Part shown: positions 54,069-63,135 of the stretch, in pieces
How positions within the stretch are numbered: the stretch's first letter is position 1
How the letters are laid out: each line of letters opens with the position of its first letter
Source: Saprospiraceae bacterium
GTDB taxonomy: Bacteria; Bacteroidota; Bacteroidia; Chitinophagales; Saprospiraceae
Assembly: GCA_016715405.1 (NCBI GenBank)
Contig: JADKAE010000002.1
Location: 248,001 to 312,000 of the forward strand
Reading direction: 5' to 3'
DNA length: 64,000 nucleotides
The notes under the pieces: model-generated
The model's input: only the letters and a program-made list of their open reading frames with translations
What the model was told of the DNA's origin: nothing
The model's database searches: none
Made by a program: the position numbers and the translations under genes

Positions 54069-55482
54069 ATGCACTCCAGCCTCCTCCTCCAAATCCTCGG
54101 AAAATTAACCAAACGCGATTGGCGGCAATTGCACAAGTGGGTGCATTCCGATATCGTGCAGCAGCGCGACGACGTGCGCAGGTTATTCGACTACCTGTCT
54201 GAAGCGCTCCGCCATTCGGCAAAAGAAAGCCTGGAGCGGCATCGGGTTTTCGAAGCGATATTCCCCGGGCAGCCTTTTGACGACGACCTGTTGCGGTTGT
54301 TAATGCATTTTTTACTAAATATTGTCAAACAATACCTGGCCTACGACGATTGGAGCGGCGACACGGCGGAAGTGAACTGGCGGCAATGCCGCGCCCTGCG
54401 CCGCCGCGAAGCGGATAAACTGTTTGAAAAAGAATGGGAACAAGCTACCCAGACCCTCCAACAGCAATCCTTCCGCAATAGCGATTATCACCGCCAGTGG
54501 TACCAACTGCATTTCGAGCGCTATGAATACGACCACCGGCAGCGCCGCAGCGGCCCGATGAATTTGCAGGGCATGCTCGATGAGCTCACCCATTCGTATG
54601 TGGCCGACCTGCTCAGACACTGCTGTACGATTCTGACCTACCAAAGCGTGAATCCGCAACCTTACGACTTCGCCCTCCTGGAGGCCGCACTGGCACAGAT
54701 TGAACGGCCAGACTACACTCCCCCACCGGTGATAGCCGTTTATCATTGCGCTTACCGGGCCCTGCAATCGCCGGAAGACGATAACTGGTTTCAACAACTT
54801 GGCATACTCATCACACAGCATTGGCAGCAATTTCCCGACCACGAAATCCGCGACCTATACTTACTGGCGATCAACTATTGCATACGCCGCCTCAACAGGG
54901 GAGAACGCCGTTTTATTGCCGAGGCATTCGCGCTGTACCGCGACGCCCTCGAAAAAGAAGTATTGCTCGAAGACGGCCTTTTGTCAAAATTCACCTACAA
55001 CAACATTTTGATGCTGGCAATTGCGCAGGAGGACTGGGATTGGGCCGACCATTTTCTCGACGACTACAAGCAACGCCTGCCGGCTCGCGAACGCGAAAAC
55101 GCTTACCGCTACAACCGGGCCGTGTATTTTTTTCGCCGGCCCGACTATACGAAGGCTATGGAGTTGCTGATGCGTAGAATTTCGCGACCTGCTTTACAAT
55201 CTCAATGCCCGTAGTATGTTGCTGCGCATCTATTACGAATTGGGCGAATACATGGCGCTGGAATCGCACCTCGACAGCTTTCGGAATTTCCTGCGGCGCA
55301 GGGCGGGGCTGGGTTATCACCGCGAGAACTACGCCAACCTGCTAAAGATAGTGAAAAAGATGTTGCGCAGCGACCTGCGCAAACGCAACGTACGGGCCGC
55401 CCTGCTTGAAGAAGCAAGTCAGATGCGCGCACTCGCCGAACGCGAATGGCTTATTAGCGTTCTCCGACCTTCCGGGGATTGA
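54069..55482 (+). CDS. Helix-rich cytoplasmic protein of unknown function (one frameshift)
   Basis: About 470 aa, no signal peptide. Very rich in Trp, Tyr, Arg and Leu, built of helical repeats (LLQILGKLTKRDWRQLHKWV; LFDYLSEALRHSAKESL; LYLLAINYCIRRLNRG). The overall pattern suggests an alpha-solenoid of TPR-like type. The frame to 55214 and the frame to 55482 join near 55172 with one added base (VEFRDLLYNLNARSMLLRIYYELG). I do not recognise a family. It overlaps the convergent lipoprotein gene by 29 bp. Confidence 0.7.
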
Positions 55483-55888
55483 GGCTGGAGCCGCCGCAAC
55501 CGGTGAAGGTCTCGCCGTCGCGAACCACCGTCACCGTAAACGGCGCCTCAAAACCCGACATCGAGTCGAAACAGGTTTTTTCTTCGAGTTTGACCACGAT
55601 TTTGCTGTTGCCGCTCGCCGATTCGAAGGTGAGCACGGCGCCTTGCTTCACGGGCGAGCGATAAGGGTAAAAGGTCTTGCCCATGTCCATGTGGTGGAAC
55701 AAAATCGCGCTGCTATCAATTTGCACGTTCCAGAACGGCTCGTTGCCGCTGCAATTGTAGCTGACAATGGGCTCTGCCGCCTTCTGGCCGGCATCCGGTT
55801 GTTTTTTTGTAGCGGTATTGCAGGCCGCAACCATAAACAAACAGGCAGCCATACAGGTTGAGAATAGAAGGGGGAGTTTCATTTTCAT
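55454..55888 (-). CDS. Lipoprotein with COG3650-like domain
   Basis: 144 aa. A lipobox (CLFMVAACNTATKK, Cys at residue 23) marks a membrane-anchored lipoprotein. The domain is recognised by YNCSGNEPFWNVQI, VVKLEEKTCFDSMSG, and VTVVRDGETFTGCGG, as in COG3650 proteins (often fused with META or MliC-like domains). Four Cys in the mature part could form disulfides. The function is unknown. The 3' end overlaps that of the convergent gene on the other strand. Confidence 0.8.
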   Translation of the reverse strand: MKMKLPLLFSTCMAACLFMVAACNTATKKQPDAGQKAAEPIVSYNCSGNEPFWNVQIDSSAILFHHMDMGKTFYPYRSPVKQGAVLTFESASGNSKIVVKLEEKTCFDSMSGFEAPFTVTVVRDGETFTGCGGSSLNPRKVGER

Positions 55889-55991
55889 GCTGTCATTAGA
55901 TTTTGCCCCTAATTTATAGTATTATTGAAAGCAAAAACGAACAAACTGATAACAGATAACCGACAACCGACAACCAACAGCGTCACAAACC

Positions 55992-57086
55992 ATGAAAGAA
56001 ATCACCACCATAGTTGACACCTACCGGCAGATGGAATCCGATGGAGAAAATGCAGCGCTCCTCACCGTAGTGCATGTAGAGGGCTCGTCGTACCGGCGCA
56101 TAGGTGCGCGCATGCTGGTATCGGAAACGGGGCGCTGGGTAGGGGGCATCAGCGGCGGCTGCCTGGAAGGCGACGCCTTGCGCAAGGCCAAACATGCCAT
56201 TCTTCAGGCCCGTCCGCATGTGGTGACCTACGATACCCGTGAAGAAGAAGACCGGCCTATCGGCATAGGCCTGGGCTGCAATGGCCGTATCGACGTATTG
56301 ATATCGCCCTTGCAGGCCGACAAAGCCCACCACCTCGTCAACCTGCTGGCGGCGGCCTGTTGCAGTCGCCAGGCGCACGTGCTGGTCACCGTTACCGGCG
56401 TTGCAGGCGCTATGGATGGCATAACACCTGGCGATACCTGGCTTTTCGACCATACCGGCCTTCCCGATCAATCGCTGCCGCCTGCCCTTACTGCTGTATT
56501 AAGTGCAGCGGTAACAGAAGTAGCGCAAAGCGGGAATTCGGCCTATCGCACATTCGAAGGCTTAGAAGCGCTCGTTGAAGTCCTGCTGCCCCCCATCCAG
56601 GTGGTCATGTGCGGCGGCAACTACGATATTGCGCCCTTTGTCGACCTCAACAGGCTGCTGGGCTGGCGCCCGGTCGTAGTGGCCAACCTGCAGAAAGTCA
56701 ACCCCGAATATATTGCCTACGCCGAAACCTTACACCAACAGGGACAACCGCTACCTGCCTATGACCCCCGCACCGCCATCGTGCTTATGGCCCACGATTA
56801 CGCCACCGACCTGGCGAATCTACGCAGCGCACTGGAAACCCAGGCGCCCTACATTGCCCTGCTTGGCCCCCGCAAGCGCGCTGACAAGATGCTCGCCGCC
56901 CTTGCCGCCGAAGGCATCGACACCAAACCGCAAGCACATCGCCTGCACTATCCTGCCGGCCTCGATATCGGCGCTACTACACCCGAAACTATCGCCCTAT
57001 CTATCGCCGCCGAGATTACCGCCCATTTCAGCGGCAGGCAAGGCGGGTTTCTCCGGGATAGGCCCGGGTCGATATATAGCAGTTAG
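55992..57086 (+). CDS. XdhC/CoxI family molybdenum cofactor maturation protein
   Basis: 364 aa. XdhC-type proteins bind molybdenum cofactor, add the sulfido ligand and load xanthine-dehydrogenase-family enzymes. N-terminal XdhC_CoxI domain: LLTVVHVEGSSYRRIGARMLV, GGISGGCLEGD, IGLGCNGRIDVLI. C-terminal Rossmann domain: VVMCGGNYDIAPFVDL, RTAIVLMAHDYATDLANL, YIALLGPRKRADKM and DIGATTPETIALSIAAEI. No molybdoenzyme gene is in the window. A heptamer inverted array follows the stop. Confidence 0.92.
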   Translation: MKEITTIVDTYRQMESDGENAALLTVVHVEGSSYRRIGARMLVSETGRWVGGISGGCLEGDALRKAKHAILQARPHVVTYDTREEEDRPIGIGLGCNGRIDVLISPLQADKAHHLVNLLAAACCSRQAHVLVTVTGVAGAMDGITPGDTWLFDHTGLPDQSLPPALTAVLSAAVTEVAQSGNSAYRTFEGLEALVEVLLPPIQVVMCGGNYDIAPFVDLNRLLGWRPVVVANLQKVNPEYIAYAETLHQQGQPLPAYDPRTAIVLMAHDYATDLANLRSALETQAPYIALLGPRKRADKMLAALAAEGIDTKPQAHRLHYPAGLDIGATTPETIALSIAAEITAHFSGRQGGFLRDRPGSIYSS

Positions 57087-57093
57087 ATCGGTT

Positions 57094-57222
57094 GTCCGTT
57101 CTCCGTTCTCCGTTATCTGTTCATTATCTTTGCCAGTTACACTTTAACAGAGAACAGAGAACAGAGAACAGAGAACAGAGAACAGAGAACAGAGAACAGA
57201 GAACAGAGAACAGAGAACAGAG
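57094..57222. repeat. Heptamer inverted arrays: TCCGTTC x3 and AACAGAG x11
   Basis: TCCGTTC/TCTGTTC units at 57098-57120, then eleven exact AACAGAG units at 57146-57222. The second array ends 6 bp before the ATG of the patatin gene (AACAAC between), so it is the gene's immediate 5' region. The two arrays are imperfect inverted copies. Confidence 0.95.
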
Positions 57223-57228
57223 AACAAC

Positions 57229-59463
57229 ATGAGAAAACGCCTTCAAAACATATGGCATTCCTTCCCCCTGCAGTTGCTGCTATTGCACCTGCGGAGCAAC
57301 CTGCTATTTGTGGCCATGTGGCTGATGCTGGCGCTTACATTATCAGGTGTAGTGGGTTCGAGGCTGGGCCTGCAATATCTCTTCCTCGACCCGGAATACA
57401 TGGGCAAGGTAAACGTGTGGAGTTATCTTTTTGTGGGATTGGCCTTCGGGGGATTTTTCATGTCCTGGAACCTCACCATTTACCTGCTCAACGCGCAGCA
57501 TTTTCCTTTTCTGGCGTCGCTGTCGAGGCCGTTCACCAAATTTTGCGTCAATAATTCCGTATTGCCGTTGCTTTTTTTGGGGGTTTATATCGGCATGATC
57601 ATTCACTTTCAAAAAAACTACGAAGGTACGCCGATGGGTACCATTCTTCTGAACTGTCTGGGTTTACTGGGGGGCATAGTATTGTTGGCCGGCCTGCTAT
57701 CGCTGTATTTTTTGTTCACCAATCGCGACATCTCCTATTATATCCGGCGCAGGGAATTACCTCCCCACCTGCTGGGGGTTATTGCACCGGGCAGGCGCGG
57801 CATGGAGATTGAAGACATCAAAAAAGACGACAAACGGCGGCGGGTACGCACCTACCTCAGCGAAAACCTAAAACCCCGCCTGGTGCGCAGCGTAGCCCAC
57901 TACGATGCGCGCCTGCTGATGAATATTTTCAGACAAAATCATTTCAACGCCCTCATCTTGCAATTAATCACGCTCGTGACTTTATTGGCGCTGGGCTTTC
58001 TCATCGATTTCCCCTATTTCCGCATACCCGCCGGCGCCAGCGTTTTTATCCTGACAGGCGTAATAGTTGCGCTGACAGGCGCCATTACCTATTGGTTTGA
58101 TGAATGGCGGGCGCTCATACTCATCGGACTACTCGTGCTAATCAACTACGTGACGGGGTTCGACTTCTTTAACCACAGAAACAGAGCCTACGGCCTGGAT
58201 TACGAGGTTAGTCCGGCCGAATACAGCAATGAGCGGCTGCAGGACATCTTCAGCTCCGGACAGGTAGGCGCCGATATTGCCCATACGCGCCAAATACTGG
58301 ATCGCTGGCGCGCCCGCACCGGTGAAGACAAACCCAAGATGGTGATCTTATGCGTAAGCGGCGGCGGGCTGCGCTCGGCAGTTTGGGCCCTGCAAGTAGC
58401 GCAAACTGCCGATAGTCTGCTCAAAGGCAACCTGCTTAAACACACCACACTTGTTACCGGCGCCTCCGGCGGTATGCTCGGCATGGCCTATCTGCGCGAG
58501 CTCTATTTGCGCCGGCAACTGGGCGCCGACATGCACATGCACGACAAAAAGCATATCGACCTTATCTCGCGCGATATGCTCAATGCGTTGGCTTTTACCA
58601 TCGTCTCCAACGACCTGTTCCTGCCCTTATCTACCGTGGAGCGCGCCGGGCATGTTTATTACAAAGACAGGGGTTATATTTTTGAAGAACAATTTAACGA
58701 AAATACGAGCTACCTGCTCGACAAATGCCTGAGCGATTACGCCGCGCCGGAGGCTCAGGCAATGATCCCGATGCTTTTTATCACCCCCAGCATAGTCAAT
58801 GATGGTCGCCGCATGATCATCTCGCCGCAAGGCGTATCGTACATGATGTCCGTCCCAATGGGTCGCCGCCGGCCCCTGTCGGTAGAAGTCGACGCCGTCG
58901 ACTTTGGCAAGGTCTTCGAAGCGCAGGGCAGCCGCGACCTCCAATTCCTCACCGCCCTGCGCATGAACGCCACCTATCCCTATGTGTTGCCCAACGTGCA
59001 CCTGCCCAGCGAACCCGAGATCGAAGTAATGGACGCCGGCATTCGCGACAACTACGGCATATTGTCGGCCACCCGTTTTATCCAGGTCTTCCGCAAATGG
59101 ATCGAACAGAACACCAGCGGCGTAGTACTGGTACAAGTGAGCAGTTCCGAGCTCATCGAAGAAATCATCCCCAGCAACCGCACCGGCGCTATCTCCAGTC
59201 TTGTAAACCCGGTAGGCATCCTGGGCAAAGTATTCACCCTCCAGGAATTTGAACACGACAACAGTCTGGGATTTATTTACGACCTGCTTGGGCCCGAACG
59301 CTTTGAAGTAATCCGCTTCGTGTACCACCCTACCCAGCGCAAAAAGCTGACGGCCTCGGTGTCATTTCACATCACTTCAAGAGAAAAAGCGGATGTCAAG
59401 CGCGCAATTGGATTGCCCGAGAACAAAACAGAGATGGAACGGTTGATGAATCTATTAAAATAA
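57229..59463 (+). CDS. Multi-pass membrane patatin-like phospholipase
   Basis: 744 aa. The first 320 residues hold about seven membrane helices (for example LLFVAMWLMLALTLSGVVG, VLPLLFLGVYIGMIIHF, AGASVFILTGVIVALTGA). The patatin domain follows: oxyanion loop SGGGLRSA, nucleophile Ser in TGASGGMLG, and catalytic Asp in MDAGIRDNYG. It should hydrolyse lipids at the inner face of the membrane. Translation starts directly after the eleven-unit AACAGAG array, so the copy number could affect expression. A short SDR gene follows after 24 bp. Confidence 0.88.
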   Translation: MRKRLQNIWHSFPLQLLLLHLRSNLLFVAMWLMLALTLSGVVGSRLGLQYLFLDPEYMGKVNVWSYLFVGLAFGGFFMSWNLTIYLLNAQHFPFLASLSRPFTKFCVNNSVLPLLFLGVYIGMIIHFQKNYEGTPMGTILLNCLGLLGGIVLLAGLLSLYFLFTNRDISYYIRRRELPPHLLGVIAPGRRGMEIEDIKKDDKRRRVRTYLSENLKPRLVRSVAHYDARLLMNIFRQNHFNALILQLITLVTLLALGFLIDFPYFRIPAGASVFILTGVIVALTGAITYWFDEWRALILIGLLVLINYVTGFDFFNHRNRAYGLDYEVSPAEYSNERLQDIFSSGQVGADIAHTRQILDRWRARTGEDKPKMVILCVSGGGLRSAVWALQVAQTADSLLKGNLLKHTTLVTGASGGMLGMAYLRELYLRRQLGADMHMHDKKHIDLISRDMLNALAFTIVSNDLFLPLSTVERAGHVYYKDRGYIFEEQFNENTSYLLDKCLSDYAAPEAQAMIPMLFITPSIVNDGRRMIISPQGVSYMMSVPMGRRRPLSVEVDAVDFGKVFEAQGSRDLQFLTALRMNATYPYVLPNVHLPSEPEIEVMDAGIRDNYGILSATRFIQVFRKWIEQNTSGVVLVQVSSSELIEEIIPSNRTGAISSLVNPVGILGKVFTLQEFEHDNSLGFIYDLLGPERFEVIRFVYHPTQRKKLTASVSFHITSREKADVKRAIGLPENKTEMERLMNLLK

Positions 59464-59487
59464 TAGTCTACTCGAAAAAGACAGCAC

Positions 59488-60906
59488 ATGAAAATCCTAC
59501 TCACCGGAACTACCGGTTACATCGGCCAACGCTTACTCTCTGCCCTGCTTGACGACGGGCATGAAATAATATGCTGCGTCAGGGATAAAAACAGGTTTGA
59601 TACCTCAAAATATAAATCAGATAAATTATCTGTTGTTGAAGTTAATTTTTTGGACCTCGAATCGCTGAGCGCTATTCCGGAAAATATAGATGCCGCCTAT
59701 TACCTGATCCATTCTATGTCTGCTGCGAACGAGGATTTTGAAGCGCTGGAAAAAAAATCCGCAGAAAATTTTAAAGCGCATATTCAAAAAACCAACGCTA
59801 AGCAGGTCATATATCTGAGTGGGATTATTAATGATGAAAAATTATCAAAGCACCTCCAATCCAGAAAATCAGTAGAAGAAATTTTATCATCAGGAAGTTA
59901 CCATCTCACCACGCTACGAGCAGGTATTATTTTAGGATCGGGCAGCGCGTCTTTTGAAATTATTCGCGATCTGGTGGAGAAATTACCGGTTATGGTTGCG
60001 CCAAAATGGTTAAATACAAAAACACAACCCATAGCGATCAGAAATGTCATAGAATATTTGAAGGGGGTATTGTTTTATGAAAAGGCATATGATAAAAGTT
60101 TCGACATCGGCGGCCCCGAAATTTTGACTTATAAAGATATGCTAATGCGTTTTGCTAAAGTACGCAACCTGAAAAGGCGAATAATTACCGTGCCTGTGCT
60201 CACCCCGAAATTATCTTCTTACTGGCTTTATTTTGTAACTTCTACTTCTTTTACGCTGGCCTCAAATCTTGTGAAAAGTATGAGCGTAGAAGTAATTTGC
60301 AAGGAGAATGAACTAAAAGATTTATTGGGTATTAAATTGTTGTCTTATGAGGAGGCGATCAAACTCGCTTTTGGTAAAATTCAAAACGAAGGCGTGATTT
60401 CGAGTTGGAAAGATGCGCTGTCGAGTAATGTGCTGGAGCAAGGGATTTCAAAACTTATTAATGTGCCTGAATTCGGCTGTTATGTAGATAAACGAAAAAG
60501 CGAGGTTAAGAATTTAAATGCCACTTTAGATAAAATATGGTCGATCGGTGGAGAAACCGGCTGGTATTATGGCAATTGGCTTTGGGAAATCAGAGGTTTT
60601 ATTGATAAACTCGTAGGAGGCGTGGGTTTACGCCGAGGGAGAAAAAACAGCACAATGATTTCAGCAGGCGATTCGCTCGATTTTTGGCGCGTACTTTTTG
60701 CTGATAAAAAGGAAAAAAGACTTTTGCTCTACGCTGAAATGAAATTACCCGGAGAAGCCTGGCTTGAATTTAAAATTGTTGACCATGTGCTTTACCAGAC
60801 AGCTACCTTCCGCCCCTTGGGCTTATGGGGGCGCCTGTATTGGTATGCTGTTTTACCTTTCCACGGTTTTATTTTTAACGGTATGCTCAAGCGAATTTGT
60901 TCCTGA
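59488..60906 (+). CDS. SDR-type NAD(P)-binding protein with DUF2867 domain
   Basis: 472 aa. N-terminal extended SDR/NmrA-like Rossmann domain (ILLTGTTGYIGQRLLSALLDDGH; DAAYYLIHSMSA; AKQVIYLSGI) and a C-terminal DUF2867 domain from about residue 325 (IWSIGGETGWYYGNWLWEIRGFIDKLVGG, MKLPGEAWLEF, PLGLWGRLYWY). Relatives have unknown substrates. Codon use is AT-rich (many AAA, AAT, TTA), unlike the GC-rich genes before it, so transfer is possible. Starts 24 bp after the patatin gene. Confidence 0.87.
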   Translation: MKILLTGTTGYIGQRLLSALLDDGHEIICCVRDKNRFDTSKYKSDKLSVVEVNFLDLESLSAIPENIDAAYYLIHSMSAANEDFEALEKKSAENFKAHIQKTNAKQVIYLSGIINDEKLSKHLQSRKSVEEILSSGSYHLTTLRAGIILGSGSASFEIIRDLVEKLPVMVAPKWLNTKTQPIAIRNVIEYLKGVLFYEKAYDKSFDIGGPEILTYKDMLMRFAKVRNLKRRIITVPVLTPKLSSYWLYFVTSTSFTLASNLVKSMSVEVICKENELKDLLGIKLLSYEEAIKLAFGKIQNEGVISSWKDALSSNVLEQGISKLINVPEFGCYVDKRKSEVKNLNATLDKIWSIGGETGWYYGNWLWEIRGFIDKLVGGVGLRRGRKNSTMISAGDSLDFWRVLFADKKEKRLLLYAEMKLPGEAWLEFKIVDHVLYQTATFRPLGLWGRLYWYAVLPFHGFIFNGMLKRICS

Positions 60907-60993
60907 TTTGTAACTATTTAAAGGAACCAGTCGATTATTTAATAGCGGCCTTTGCGTTAAAAACGAAACTAAATAGTTACCCCAAAAGTATAA

Positions 60994-61380
60994 TTATCTA
61001 TTCCACGGATTCACATACTTCAAATCATTGACATTTTGAAAATCTTTAATATTTCGAGTAATCAAAGTAAGATTATAAACAATAGCAGTAGCCGCAATTA
61101 TTGCATCAGGAAGTTTTATTTTATGTTGCTTGCGTATATCAGCAGTTCTGAGCTTAATAGGTTGCTCCAATTCTATTACAAAAATACTATCAATAAAATT
61201 TTTCAATACCTCTGCATCTCTTTCTGTTGGAGCTTTCCAGCAAAGCAACTCAATTTCTGTAATCGCTGAAATACAAGGAGTAGATTCAGCTATAATAGCA
61301 TCCATAAATTGCTCAGCAGAAATTGGAAATTGCTGCTGAAGATAATATATAGCCGTATTGGTATCCCAGAGATATTTCAT
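60994..61380 (-). CDS. PIN-domain ribonuclease toxin (VapC-like)
   Basis: 128 aa from the ATG at 61380 (KYLWDTNTAIYYLQQQ). PIN fold with the acidic residues Asp in LWDTN, Glu in ITEIELLCW, Asp in KLPDAIIAATA and Asp in TRNIKDF. VapC toxins cleave tRNA or rRNA. The ATG overlaps the antitoxin stop (ATGA, 61377-61380). Strongly AT-rich like the neighbouring SDR gene. Confidence 0.88.
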   Translation of the reverse strand: MKYLWDTNTAIYYLQQQFPISAEQFMDAIIAESTPCISAITEIELLCWKAPTERDAEVLKNFIDSIFVIELEQPIKLRTADIRKQHKIKLPDAIIAATAIVYNLTLITRNIKDFQNVNDLKYVNPWNR

Positions 61381-61586
61381 TCCCAACCGTTGCGAAGATC
61401 ATTCAACTGCTCATCAACTTCATCCAAAGGTTGTTTAGACATGGCTCCCTTATAGCGAGCCGCCAAATTAGCGTCTATACTCTCCGCATGATCCCTGTGC
61501 AAGCGGATAAGTTGCAGAAGTTCTAAATCTTCCAATAACCTAATAGCCTTTTCGTTTATGATATCAATCGTGATTGTCTGTATCAT
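61377..61586 (-). CDS. Small antitoxin of the PIN toxin
   Basis: 69 aa: TITIDIINEKAIRLLEDLELLQLIRL, then a polar tail ending QLNDLRNGWE. The length, position and 4-bp overlap with the PIN gene mark it as the antitoxin. The N-terminal strand-helix pattern could bind DNA; the tail would wrap the toxin. I cannot assign a named antitoxin family. Confidence 0.75.
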   Translation of the reverse strand: MIQTITIDIINEKAIRLLEDLELLQLIRLHRDHAESIDANLAARYKGAMSKQPLDEVDEQLNDLRNGWE

Positions 61587-61721
61587 GGCATGGCACCTTT
61601 TGAATCAATAACAATACTTATTCAAAAAACGTTTCAGCATAAAGTTAAGTTTTATTATTAAATTTTTTCAAGCTTTAAACCCTGTAACCCCAAAAACGTC
61701 AAACCCAAAACGCTTAAGCTT

Positions 61722-63028
61722 ATGAAATCTACGCTACTCTCTCTGCTGCTGACCCTTACGGCCACTTTCAGCTATTCCCAGCAAAACTTGTACTTCCCGC
61801 CGCTTACCGGCAGCAACTGGGATACCCTGTCGCCAGAATCACTCGGCTGGTGTACCGAAAACATACCTGCTTTATACGACTACCTGGCCAGTGAAAACTC
61901 AAAGGCCTTCATTGTACTCAAAGACGGTAAAATCGTACTTGAAGAGTACTTCGATACCTTTACACGCGATAGCTTCTGGTATTGGGCCTCCGCAGGTAAA
62001 ACGCTGACGGCCTTCCTCACCGGTATCGCACAGGAGGAAGGTCACCTGTCGCTCTCGGATATGACTTCAACCTATCTGGGCCCGGGTTGGACCTCCAGCC
62101 CCACCGACAAGGAAAACCTCATCACCATCCGCCACCAACTTACCATGACCAGCGGTCTCGACGACGGGGTGGTTGATCCATACTGCACCCTGCCCTCCTG
62201 CCTGCAATACATAGCCGACGCCGGCACGCGCTGGTCGTACCACAACGCCCCCTATACGCTGCTCGACGACGTGATTGCCGATGCGACGGGGCAGAATTTC
62301 AGCCTGTATTTCAACAGCCGCCTTCGCAATAAAATCGGCATGAACGGCTTGTGGCTCCCACAGGGCTACAACAACGTCTATTTTAGCAACGCACGCAGCA
62401 TGGCCCGCTTCGGGCTACTCACGCTCAACCATGGCGTGTGGGCCGGCGATACGATCCTGCACGACCAACAGTATTTTACCGATATGGTCAACACCTCGCA
62501 AAACCTCAACAAATCGTACGGCTATCTCTGGTGGCTCAACGGCAAGGAGTCCTTTATGGTTCCAGGACTTCAATTTGTCTTCAACGGCAAATTACTCCCC
62601 AATGCCCCCAACGATAATATCGCCGCCATGGGCAAAAACGGACAGTTTGTCAATGTGACGCCCTCGCAAAACCTGGTCATGATACGCATGGGCAACGCCC
62701 CCGATAACTCTTTGATTTCCTACCTGCTTAATGATGGCATTTGGCAACGCCTCAATGAAGTAATCTGTACGGCCACTGCCACTAACGAACTTCCCGAAGC
62801 CGGCATGGGCTTCCGCATCTACCCAACCCCGCTACCGAAGCCTTTCACCTCCAACTCGACGACAAACAGACGCCTTTTTCGGTGCAGTTATTCAGCCTTA
62901 CCGGACAATTGATCTGGCAGGGACAAAAACACCCCACCCTCGATGCCGCTCCGCTGACACCCGGGGTTTATGTGGTCAGGCTGCAACAGGGAGAGCGCAT
63001 TTTTGTGCAGCGTCTGACCAAGAGGTGA
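61722..63028 (+). CDS. Secreted beta-lactamase-fold serine hydrolase with T9SS domain (one frameshift)
   Basis: About 435 aa. Signal peptide (residues 1-19, TFSYSQ). Serine beta-lactamase/transpeptidase-like core: nucleophile in WASAGKT (SxxK), SYHN (YxN) and a C-terminal IAAMGKNGQFV strand (KTG-like). The frame ends at 62912, but adding one C near 62836 gives IYPNPATEAFHLQLD and a complete sorting domain (FSLTGQLIWQGQ, GVYVVRLQQGERIFVQRL) to the TGA at 63028. Probably an esterase or peptidase on the cell surface. The stop lies inside a GTGAGAGA array. Confidence 0.85.
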
Positions 63029-63134
63029 GTGTGGGAGGGTGAGAGAGTGAGAGAGTGAGAGAGTGAGAGGGAGGGATCTTCGAATATATATGATCTCACC
63101 CTCCCACCCTCTCACACTCTCACTCTCATACTCT
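63024..63134. repeat. Octamer arrays GTGAGAGA and inverted TCTCACCC between convergent genes
   Basis: GTGAGAGA units from 63045 on top of a looser GGTGAG start that contains the stop of the serine hydrolase, then GATCTTCGAATATAT, then the inverted CTCTCAC/CACCCTC units up to the asnA stop. Long hairpin; two-way terminator candidate. Confidence 0.85.
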
Positions 63135-63135
63135 G

